From positions 1 through 7,424 of the forward strand of contig JACDGA010000086.1 of NCBI GenBank assembly GCA_013815505.1: DNA of 7,424 nucleotides, in the 5' to 3' direction. Position 1 is the first letter of the stretch. Every line of letters begins with the position of its first letter. Below, piece by piece: positions 1 through 5,747 of the stretch. Made by a program: the position numbers and the translations under genes. The DNA is from Acidimicrobiia bacterium (GTDB taxonomy: Bacteria > Actinomycetota > Acidimicrobiia > Acidimicrobiales > Ilumatobacteraceae). Below the pieces are notes generated by a model. That model saw only the letters and a program-made list of their open reading frames with translations. It ran no database searches and was not told the DNA's origin.

Positions 1-206
1 GTGAACGGCGCGAACGGAGAGTTCCGGGTGACCGATTCGGAGTACTTGAAGAGGCCACCGCCGTTGTCCTCGCCGAATGCCGGTGGCACCTTCCAGTGCA
101 GGTTGGCGAGCCACAGCAAACCGGCGAGGATCCGTGCGCCGCCGATCACCCAGCCTGACGTCCGCTCGTCGAGGCCCGAGACGCGCTGGCGCATCGCTGT
201 CGTCAT
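1..206 (-). CDS. DoxX-like integral membrane protein, N-terminal part (runs off left edge)
   Basis: Reading the minus strand from the ATG at 206 gives 68 open codons with no stop before the window edge, so the gene is incomplete at its 3' end. The N-terminus is short and charged (MTTAMRQRVSGLDERTSG). A hydrophobic stretch at about residues 19-37, rich in I, L, A and W, looks like a first membrane helix. It is followed by LHWKVPPAFGED and a glycine-rich turn leading to LFKYSES. A helix followed by WKVPP-FG is the pattern I associate with DoxX / TQO small-subunit DoxD-like membrane proteins, which are small four-helix proteins of mostly unclear redox function. The assignment rests on this partial N-terminus and pattern memory, so it is moderate. 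The start is favoured by a CATAAT box that ends 6 bp upstream of the ATG, which fits a leaderless mRNA. An in-frame ATG at codon 5 (position 194) is the alternative. The gene is divergent from the FMN reductase at 392. Confidence 0.6.
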   Translation of the reverse strand, partial: MTTAMRQRVSGLDERTSGWVIGGARILAGLLWLANLHWKVPPAFGEDNGGGLFKYSESVTRNSPFAPF

Positions 207-221
207 GGCATGATTATGCCA
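206..221. repeat. Inverted repeat TGGCAT-N4-ATGCCA over the DoxX-like start
   Basis: The arms TGGCAT (206-211) and ATGCCA (216-221) are exact reverse complements separated by GATT. The repeat covers the candidate -10 box and touches the start codon of the minus-strand gene. A protein bound here would block initiation, so an operator is a reasonable inference. With six-base arms, chance is not excluded. Confidence 0.45.
213..218 (-). promoter_or_regulatory. Candidate -10 box (CATAAT) for a leaderless DoxX-like mRNA
   Basis: On the minus strand CATAAT matches five of six bases of TATAAT. It ends six bases before the ATG at 206, so transcription would begin at or next to the start codon. No good -35 hexamer is visible; GACGGG at 17 bp is weak. 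No Shine-Dalgarno sequence could fit in the remaining space. Confidence 0.45.
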
Positions 222-268
222 GCGGCGCACCATTGCCCGTCGATCGCCGTACGGGGTGTCGACCGAGC

Positions 269-278
269 TACAGCTGTA
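269..278. repeat. Perfect 10-bp palindrome TACAGCTGTA
   Basis: This self-complementary decamer lies in the middle of the divergent intergenic region between the DoxX-like gene and the FMN reductase gene. It could be a regulator half-site pair. Nothing else in the window repeats it. Confidence 0.35.
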
Positions 279-296
279 CCTGAACCACCTCGCGCT

Positions 297-310
297 GTGC
301 CACGTGTCAC
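297..310. repeat. Near-perfect palindrome GTGCCACGTGTCAC
   Basis: The sequence is symmetric around CACGTG, with outer GTG/CAC arms and one mismatched pair (C300 against T307). It lies about 80 bp upstream of the FMN reductase start, a plausible operator position. The binding factor is unknown. Confidence 0.4.
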
Positions 311-380
311 GAGAGTGCGAGGTTGCCTTCAAGAGCACTTGAACTCATACGTTCGTTGAGGCGTCACCCCCACCACCTCG

Positions 381-386
381 AGGAGG
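381..386 (+). promoter_or_regulatory. Shine-Dalgarno AGGAGG deciding the FMN reductase start
   Basis: A perfect AGGAGG is followed by five bases (CCCTC) and the GTG at 392. This fixes the start at 392 rather than at the in-frame TTG at 323, which would add 23 residues with no family resemblance. Confidence 0.85.
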
Positions 387-391
387 CCCTC

Positions 392-973
392 GTGAACGCT
401 GATCCGCTCCACCTCGCCGTCATCATCGGCAGTACCCGCCAGGGCCGCCGCGGCCATATCGTCGCCGAGTGGGCGGTCGGACAGATCGCTGAACGCGACG
501 GCTTCACCGTCGACCTCATCGACCTTGCCGACGTCGGGCTGCCGGCCGTGTTCCCGATGGAGGCCGACGAGCACCTGACGGCCTACCGCCGCCGGCTCGA
601 CGAGGCCGACGCCTTCGTGGTCGTCACTCCTGAGTACAACCACAGCGCCCCCGCGTCGTTGAAGCACGCCATCGACCTCGCAGGAGCCGAGTGGCGCCGC
701 AAGCCTGTCGCGTTCGTCTCCTATGGCGGGCTCTCGGGCGGACTGCGAGCCGTCGAACACCTGCGCCAGGTCTTCGCCGAGCTGCACGCCGTCGGCGTCC
801 GCGACACCGTCAGCTTCCACGGCCCGTGGAACGGCTTCACCGACGACGGCCAGCCGAGCGAGCCGACGTCGGCGGCACAGGGGATGACCGTGCTGCTCGA
901 CGACCTCGCATGGTGGGGCACCGCACTGCGCGCGGCCCGTCACGCCGACCTGTTGCAGACGGCGAACTGGTGA
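392..973 (+). CDS. NADPH-dependent FMN reductase family protein
   Basis: This 193-residue flavodoxin-fold protein of the NADPH-dependent FMN reductase family is expected to reduce FMN, or a substrate such as a quinone or azo compound through bound FMN, in the cytoplasm. The first strand LHLAVIIGSTRQGRRG (residues 6-21) holds the GSTRxGR phosphate-binding loop for FMN. The segment TPEYNHSAPASLKHAID (79-95) is the family's second signature, and YGGLSGG (111-117) is the third loop facing the flavin. The length is typical. GTG at 392 is chosen because of the AGGAGG five bases upstream. A weak promoter may lie at 323-353 (TTGCCT with TACGTT, 19-bp spacing), which is speculative. The gene is divergent from the DoxX-like gene and convergent with fadD, whose stop lies only 4 bp away. 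The family is clear, but the physiological substrate cannot be read from the sequence. Confidence 0.9.
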   Translation: MNADPLHLAVIIGSTRQGRRGHIVAEWAVGQIAERDGFTVDLIDLADVGLPAVFPMEADEHLTAYRRRLDEADAFVVVTPEYNHSAPASLKHAIDLAGAEWRRKPVAFVSYGGLSGGLRAVEHLRQVFAELHAVGVRDTVSFHGPWNGFTDDGQPSEPTSAAQGMTVLLDDLAWWGTALRAARHADLLQTANW

Positions 974-977
974 GCGA

Positions 978-2783
978 TTAGGAGTAGAGGTCGTCGAACG
1001 CGTCGGAGTAGTTGTCGTACACGACGTTGCGCTTCAGCTTCAAGGACGGCGTCAGCTCGCCCGACTCGACCGTGAAGTCGTGGTCGAGGATCTTGAACCG
1101 CTTGATCTGCTCGACCTTGGCGTAGCGCGAGTTGGCATCGTCGAGCTCGGCCTGGATCACGGACTTCATCTCCTCGTGCTCGGCGAGCTCGGCGATCTCG
1201 GTGGGGAGCCCGTTCGAGTCCGCCCACGGCACGACCGTCTCGGCATCCAACGTGATGAGCGCCACCGGGTACGGCTTGCGATCCCCGTACATGACCGCCT
1301 GCGAGACGAAGCGCGACCTGCGCAGGTCGCCCTCCAGGTTGGCCGGCGTCAAGTTCTTGCCGCCCGCCGTGATGATGATGTCCTTCTTGCGACCCGTGAT
1401 CGAGACGTAGCCGTCCTCGTCGATCGACCCGAGATCGCCGGTGCGGAGATAGCCGTCGTCAGTCATCGTGCTTGCGGTGGCGTCCGGGTTGTTCCAATAC
1501 TCGCGCATCAAGATCTCGCCGCCGATCTCGATCTCGCCGTCCTGCGCGATGCGCACGTCGGCGCCGGCGACGGGTTGGCCGATCGTGCCGAAGCGGAACT
1601 CGTCGGGAAGGTTGAGCGTGCCGATCGCCGTCGTCTCGGTCATGCCCCAACCCTCGAACACCGGGACGCCGGCGGCATAGAAGAACTCGAGGATCTCGGG
1701 GGCGATGGGAGCGGCGCCGGAGATGGCCATCTTCACCCGGCCACCGAAGATGCCACGCACGAGCGAGAACATCGCTGTGTCGGCGGCCTCGAACGCGGCA
1801 CGCTCGTCGTCGGACACGGCTTCTCCCACCCGATCGGCGCGGCGCACCTTGATGCCGAGCTGCACCGCCTGCTCGACGCGCTCACGCTCGCCGTCGGGAA
1901 CGAGCCCCATCGCCATCGCGTAGACCTTCTCGAAGATCCGTGGCACCGACGGCAGCACGGTGGGTGAGACCTGACCGAGCTCGGGCACGATCTTCGCCGC
2001 ATCGCCACCCCAGAAGGCGATCGTCGCCCCCATCTCCAGTCCGTCGGTCATGATGATCTGGGCGAAGACGTGCGCCAGCGGGAGAAACAGGTAGATGACG
2101 TCGCCGCTGCCGAACAGACCCATCTCGGCTGCCGAGCGGCGACCGGCGGCGAAGCCCTTGTTCGTGAGCACGACGCCTTTCGGGCGTCCCGTGGTGCCCG
2201 ACGTGTAGATGATGAGGCAGGCGTCGTCGCCGCTCACCTGCGCAGTACGGCGGTCGAGCTCGCTCGCGTCGCCGCCGCTGCGGCCGCGCTCGGCGATGTC
2301 GGCGACGGGCACGGCGCCGTCGGCCTCGCCCTCGATGATCAGGACATGTTCGAGGGCGGGGAGACCCGAGCGGACCTCGTCGATCTTCGCCACCTGCGCC
2401 GCGTCCTCACAGATGATCACCTTCGCCCCGGAGTCGCCGACCACCCACTCGCACTCGTCGGACGAGTTGGTCGGGTAGACGGGCACGACGATGGCCCCCA
2501 CCGTCGACGCCGCGAGGTCGGCCACCATGAACTCGACGCGCGTGTTGACGAGGATCGCGACCCGGTCGCCCACCTGTACGTCGAGTGTGACGAGCCCGAG
2601 CGCGAGCGCCTGGACGACGTCCCACAGCTCGGCGTACGTGATGTCGAGCCACTCGCCGTCAGCGAGGTGCTTCGCCGCCACCTCCGTCGGGTAGCGCTCG
2701 GCCGCCAACCGCGCCAGGCCGGCCATCGTCGCCTGTTCGATCGTTGGCTGGTCGGTCGCCGCCTGCGTCGACACGTCATCCAT
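978..2783 (-). CDS. Long-chain fatty-acid-CoA ligase, AMP-forming (FadD15-like)
   Basis: This 601-residue acyl-CoA synthetase of the ANL superfamily activates a fatty acid with ATP to an acyl-adenylate and then transfers it to CoA, feeding lipid synthesis or beta-oxidation. The core motifs occur in the usual order: the phosphate loop YTSGTTGRPKG (193-203), SGAAPI (355-360), GWGMTET (378-384), YLRTGDLG (445-452) with its ATP-ribose aspartate, the hinge GRKKDIIITAGGKN (464-477), and near the C-terminus LTPSLKLKR (577-585) with the A10 lysine. The extra 40-50 residues between the A4 and A5 regions, and the overall length, match the long-chain (FadD15/FACL) group rather than short-chain enzymes. 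No membrane segment is evident. ATG 2783 is supported by AGGGGG six bases upstream. The gene follows aguA by 54 bp, so it may be co-transcribed, but a possible own promoter is seen. All catalytic motifs are intact. Confidence 0.93.
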   Translation of the reverse strand: MDDVSTQAATDQPTIEQATMAGLARLAAERYPTEVAAKHLADGEWLDITYAELWDVVQALALGLVTLDVQVGDRVAILVNTRVEFMVADLAASTVGAIVVPVYPTNSSDECEWVVGDSGAKVIICEDAAQVAKIDEVRSGLPALEHVLIIEGEADGAVPVADIAERGRSGGDASELDRRTAQVSGDDACLIIYTSGTTGRPKGVVLTNKGFAAGRRSAAEMGLFGSGDVIYLFLPLAHVFAQIIMTDGLEMGATIAFWGGDAAKIVPELGQVSPTVLPSVPRIFEKVYAMAMGLVPDGERERVEQAVQLGIKVRRADRVGEAVSDDERAAFEAADTAMFSLVRGIFGGRVKMAISGAAPIAPEILEFFYAAGVPVFEGWGMTETTAIGTLNLPDEFRFGTIGQPVAGADVRIAQDGEIEIGGEILMREYWNNPDATASTMTDDGYLRTGDLGSIDEDGYVSITGRKKDIIITAGGKNLTPANLEGDLRRSRFVSQAVMYGDRKPYPVALITLDAETVVPWADSNGLPTEIAELAEHEEMKSVIQAELDDANSRYAKVEQIKRFKILDHDFTVESGELTPSLKLKRNVVYDNYSDAFDDLYS

Positions 2784-2789
2784 CGTTCA

Positions 2790-2795
2790 CCCCCT
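2790..2795 (-). promoter_or_regulatory. Shine-Dalgarno AGGGGG of the acyl-CoA synthetase
   Basis: On the minus strand AGGGGG is followed by TGAACG and the ATG at 2783. The six-base spacing supports this start. Confidence 0.6.
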
Positions 2796-2807
2796 GTGCG
2801 AGCGGGA

Positions 2808-2816
2808 ACGGTATCA
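2808..2816 (-). promoter_or_regulatory. Possible extended -10 (TGATACCGT) for the acyl-CoA synthetase
   Basis: Within the 54-bp gap between aguA and fadD, the minus strand reads TGATACCGT: a TGn extension followed by TACCGT, which fits the actinobacterial TAnnnT pattern. Transcription would start near 2801, giving a leader of about 18 bases that holds the AGGGGG site. No convincing -35 is present, so this is tentative. Confidence 0.3.
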
Positions 2817-2837
2817 GCCGCCCTGCAGCCCAGAGAC

Positions 2838-3827
2838 CTACAGCGCAGGGACCTGCTGGGTGATGCAGTGGATGCCGCCGCCGCCGTAGGCGAGGACGGC
2901 GCCGACGTCGAGCGCCGTGACCGTGCGACCCGGGTACTGCTCGGCGATGAGGGCGACCATCTCGTCGTCGGCGGCATGCCCGCACACGGGCACCGCAACG
3001 AACCCGTTACCGGCGTAGGCGTTGAGGTACGGCACGGCGACGCGGCGGCCGCCGATCTCGGTGAACGGTAGCGTCGGCACCACGACGACGTCGAGCGGCG
3101 TCCCTGCGGCGTCGGGCGCGTCCCGTGCGGTCCGCACGTTGACGTCGCAGCGCAGCCAGTCGTCCTCTCGCTCGTCGTCGCATCCCTGCATCAGCAGCAC
3201 CCCTGCACGGGGGAAGGCGGCGATGTTGTCGACGTGGCCGTCGGTGTCGTCGTCGAGTGCGAGCCCGACGGGGAGCCACACGATGCGGGACACGCCGAGC
3301 TCGCCCGTCAGCACCGCTTCGATCTCGGTGCGGGTCATGTCGGGGTTGCGGTTCGGGTGGAGCAGGCACTGCTCGGTGGTGACGAGCGTGCCCCCGCCGT
3401 CGACGGCGATGGCGCCGCCTTCGAGCACCATCTCGACGCGCCGGACGGCGTGCCCGGCGTGGCGCGCCCACCGGCCGGCGAGGGCGTCGTCGTCGTCCCA
3501 CGGCTCGAACTTGCCGCCCCATCCGTTGAACCTGAAGTCGAGCGCCGTGCGGCCACCGTCGTCGTCGATGACGTAGATCGGGCCGGAGTCGCGCGCCCAG
3601 GAGTCGTCGATGGGGATCTCGACGACGTCGACGCCGGGACCGCACTGAGCAACAGCGTCCTCGGCGTGCTGCGGTGAGGCGATCATCGTGACGGGCTCGA
3701 ACGAGGCGATGAAGGTCGCCAACTCGGCGTGGGCGCGTCGGGCGCCGACCATCAGCTCGCCGTACAGATCGTCGCGTGCCGGCCAACACATCAGCGTGCG
3801 CTCGTGCTCGCCGGTCTCGGCCGGCAT
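2838..3827 (-). CDS. aguA: Agmatine deiminase (agmatine iminohydrolase)
   Basis: This 329-residue enzyme of the peptidylarginine-deiminase / agmatine deiminase family hydrolyses agmatine to N-carbamoylputrescine and ammonia in the cytoplasm. The N-terminus MPAETGEHERTLMCWP is the family's usual opening. DDSWARDSGPIYV (74-86) carries the substrate-binding aspartate. NGWGGKF (101-107) and LEGGAI (135-140) follow, then DTDGHVDN (194-201) with the catalytic histidine H198 and D200. At the C-terminus GGGGIHCITQQVP (315-327) holds the catalytic cysteine C321. Length and residues are complete. ATG 3827 starts 2 bp after the aguB stop. An in-frame GTG at 3833 would overlap that stop as GTGA and add two residues (V-R). 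Either arrangement implies translational coupling with aguB, which performs the next step. Downstream is fadD after 54 bp. No arginine decarboxylase to supply agmatine lies in the window. Confidence 0.94.
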   Translation of the reverse strand: MPAETGEHERTLMCWPARDDLYGELMVGARRAHAELATFIASFEPVTMIASPQHAEDAVAQCGPGVDVVEIPIDDSWARDSGPIYVIDDDGGRTALDFRFNGWGGKFEPWDDDDALAGRWARHAGHAVRRVEMVLEGGAIAVDGGGTLVTTEQCLLHPNRNPDMTRTEIEAVLTGELGVSRIVWLPVGLALDDDTDGHVDNIAAFPRAGVLLMQGCDDEREDDWLRCDVNVRTARDAPDAAGTPLDVVVVPTLPFTEIGGRRVAVPYLNAYAGNGFVAVPVCGHAADDEMVALIAEQYPGRTVTALDVGAVLAYGGGGIHCITQQVPAL

Positions 3828-3829
3828 CC

Positions 3830-4738
<909 letters not shown>

Positions 4739-4758
4739 GCACCCGGTGCCCAGACGCG

Positions 4759-4786
4759 ACGAACGACCCCCAACGGGGCCGTTCGT
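4759..4786 (-). terminator. Hairpin between lipoprotein gene and aguB, likely terminator or attenuator
   Basis: In the minus-strand transcript, outer arms ACGAACG and CGTTCGT and inner arms CCCC and GGGG enclose the loop GTTG. A single G·U pair joins the two parts, giving a 12-bp stem. In plus-strand RNA the same position is an A·C mismatch, so the hairpin is better formed in the minus direction. It starts 27 bases after the lipoprotein stop and ends 21 bases before ATG 4738. No U-tract follows, as in many GC-rich actinobacterial terminators. Termination is therefore inferred from position and stem strength only. Confidence 0.55.
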
Positions 4787-4812
4787 TCGGTGCGCGTCAG
4801 GGACGCTGCGGT

Positions 4813-4971
4813 TCAGCTACCGGGGACGGTCGTCATCATGGTGTCGCCACCGCCGGTGTCCTCGGTGGTGTCGCCACCGCCGGTACCGGGGCTGTCCTCT
4901 TCGTCGTCGCTGCAGGCAGCGGCGCCGAGGGTGAGGAGGGCTGCGGCTGCGAGTGCCAGGGTCTTGCGCAT
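4813..4971 (-). CDS. Tiny acidic lipoprotein (52 aa)
   Basis: The minus strand from ATG 4971 encodes 52 residues that begin MRKTLALAAAALLTLGAAAC. This is a textbook bacterial lipoprotein signal: basic n-region, an alanine/leucine core and a lipobox-like AAAC with Cys20. After processing, the lipid-anchored chain would be only 33 residues, with nine acidic and no basic residues (CSDDEEDSPG and so on). It contains a duplicated TGGGDT unit. The Shine-Dalgarno AAGGAG at seven bases spacing is excellent, which argues for real translation despite the size. The mature part resembles the flexible acidic linker found after the cysteine in larger actinobacterial lipoproteins, but no domain follows, so it may be a remnant or a stand-alone surface lipopeptide. 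It is divergent from the gene at 5139 and followed by a hairpin. The export prediction is firm; no function can be assigned. Confidence 0.75.
   Translation of the reverse strand: MRKTLALAAAALLTLGAAACSDDEEDSPGTGGGDTTEDTGGGDTMMTTVPGS
4840..4884. repeat. Two direct copies of an 18-mer, 27-bp period
   Basis: GGTGTCGCCACCGCCGGT occurs exactly at 4840-4857 and again at 4867-4884. The 27-bp offset keeps frame, so on the minus strand it encodes the repeated TGGGDT unit of the small lipoprotein. It probably arose by tandem duplication or slippage within the linker coding sequence. Confidence 0.8.
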
Positions 4972-4978
4972 GTTGACG

Positions 4979-4984
4979 CTCCTT
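4979..4984 (-). promoter_or_regulatory. Shine-Dalgarno AAGGAG of the small lipoprotein
   Basis: On the minus strand AAGGAG is followed by CGTCAAC and the ATG at 4971. The seven-base spacing is ideal and is the main evidence that this very short gene is translated. Confidence 0.8.
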
Positions 4985-5046
4985 GATCAAAGGGGGCTGG
5001 GAAAATCACCACGAGTGCGTCGTTGCGCTCGCGCTGATGTGACGTA

Positions 5047-5052
5047 ACTGTA
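5047..5052 (-). promoter_or_regulatory. Possible -10 (TACAGT) for the lipoprotein gene
   Basis: On the minus strand TACAGT fits TAnnnT and lies inside a GTTAC-A-GTTAC direct repeat (plus-strand 5044-5054). Transcription would begin near 5040 and leave a leader of about 70 bases. No clear -35 is seen; an A6 run lies further upstream on the minus strand. Tentative. Confidence 0.25.
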
Positions 5053-5080
5053 ACAGAAATCGCACACTCGTGCCGTTTTT

Positions 5081-5097
5081 TGCGCGTCGTGCGCGCA
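5081..5097. repeat. Inverted repeat TGCGCG-N5-CGCGCA
   Basis: Six-base arms at 5081-5086 and 5092-5097 are exact reverse complements around TCGTG. The repeat sits just upstream of the presumed -35 region of the gene at 5139, a plausible activator or repressor site. Low-complexity GC sequence makes chance likely enough to keep confidence low. Confidence 0.3.
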
Positions 5098-5124
5098 CAA
5101 AGTTCGCGAATGCCGCTGTCGCGC

Positions 5125-5130
5125 TACCCT
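5125..5130 (+). promoter_or_regulatory. -10 box (TACCCT) for a leaderless mRNA starting at GTG 5139
   Basis: TACCCT fits the TAnnnT pattern and is followed by eight bases before GTG 5139, so transcription should start on or beside the start codon. A weak TTCGCG at 5103-5108 is 16 bp upstream as a possible -35. There is no Shine-Dalgarno sequence before the GTG, which agrees with leaderless translation. Confidence 0.55.
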
Positions 5131-5138
5131 CGTCCGGC

Positions 5139-5729
5139 GTGAACCAGACTCGCACGCGCCTGCAATCGCTCGGCCTGCTGGGGCGAGCCTTCCAGGCTGC
5201 AACCGACGAGGAGTTGGACGCGATGGTCGCCGCGCTCGACGACGACCACCGCGACGCGCTCACCGAGCTCGGCGCCACCGATGCGGCCTCAGTGCGCACC
5301 GCAGCCGCCGAGGGACGCATCGACGGCACGATGGAGAGCCTCGCCGTGGTACTCGTCGACGCCTGCCTCGCCGACTGCATCGAGCAGCTCGGCGACCACG
5401 CCGACAACCCGTCGAGCGACGAGCTGCGAGACGTGCTGCCCGGCATCATCGAGCGTCACGGGGTGGCCGAGACCCGCATCATGCTGGCCTCCACCGTCGC
5501 CGGTGAGGCCAACGCTTCGGCGATCATCCGCGACCTGTTGAAGTCCGACGACGACGTCAAGCTGCCGCCCGCCGAGGAGCCGCCGGTCGTCGTGTTCGAG
5601 CGTCATCGCGACGACGACGATCCCGATCGGCAGGCCCTGCTCGCCCGCCGCAGGGAGCAGCGCAAGGCGAAGCAGGACGCGGCCCGCGTCCGTCGCGAGC
5701 AGTCGCGCCAGGACCGCAGCAAGACCTGA
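5139..5729 (+). CDS. Uncharacterised 196-aa helical protein with basic C-terminal tail
   Basis: I do not recognise this protein. It has 196 residues from GTG 5139, chosen because a TACCCT box lies eight bases upstream and because the frame upstream (from 5070) overlaps the promoter and has a different composition. Residues 1-138 look almost wholly alpha-helical: LQSLGLLGRAFQAATDEELDAM, then a second block around ESLAVVLVDACLADCIEQL (67-85) with two cysteines, then DELRDVLPGIIERHG and TRIMLASTVAGEANASAIIRDLL. A linker rich in proline and acidic residues (139-163, with KLPPAEEPP and a DDDD run) leads to a tail (164-196) holding 13 Arg/Lys in 33 residues, likely a single helix that could bind nucleic acid or ribosomes. 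There is no signal peptide, membrane helix or catalytic motif. It is divergent from the lipoprotein gene and convergent with alkA, with 18 bp between the stops. Confidence 0.8.
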   Translation: MNQTRTRLQSLGLLGRAFQAATDEELDAMVAALDDDHRDALTELGATDAASVRTAAAEGRIDGTMESLAVVLVDACLADCIEQLGDHADNPSSDELRDVLPGIIERHGVAETRIMLASTVAGEANASAIIRDLLKSDDDVKLPPAEEPPVVVFERHRDDDDPDRQALLARRREQRKAKQDAARVRREQSRQDRSKT

Positions 5730-5747
5730 CCCGTCGCGCGGGGCTCG

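Noticed and set aside
1..213. Plus-strand open frame at the left edge
   Set aside because: The minus strand of the same bases encodes a convincing membrane-protein N-terminus with its own promoter box, while the plus-strand product is Arg/Pro-rich and featureless.
323..391. Upstream extension of the FMN reductase to TTG 323
   Set aside because: The AGGAGG at 381-386 points to GTG 392, and the 23 extra residues precede the normal first strand of the fold without family similarity.
1080..1967. Plus-strand open frame of 295 codons inside the acyl-CoA synthetase
   Set aside because: It is wholly antisense to conserved catalytic motifs of the acyl-CoA synthetase and has no ribosome binding site or domain features.
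2070..3071. Plus-strand open frame of 333 codons across the fadD/aguA junction
   Set aside because: It is antisense to two clearly identified enzymes and crosses their intergenic gap. The protein has no recognisable domain and the frame follows from high GC3.
5070..5138. Upstream extension of the 196-aa protein to GTG 5070
   Set aside because: It would translate through the TACCCT promoter box, and the 23 residues differ in composition from the rest of the protein.
4987..5202. Minus-strand open frame of 71 codons in the divergent promoter region
   Set aside because: It overlaps the start of the plus-strand gene and the promoters of both neighbours, and it shows no signal or domain. The lipoprotein gene just downstream has the better ribosome site.
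5730..5742. CCCG-N5-CGGG inverted repeat between the convergent stops of the 196-aa gene and alkA
   Set aside because: A four-base stem with no U-tract is too weak to call a terminator in GC-rich DNA, although its position would suit one.
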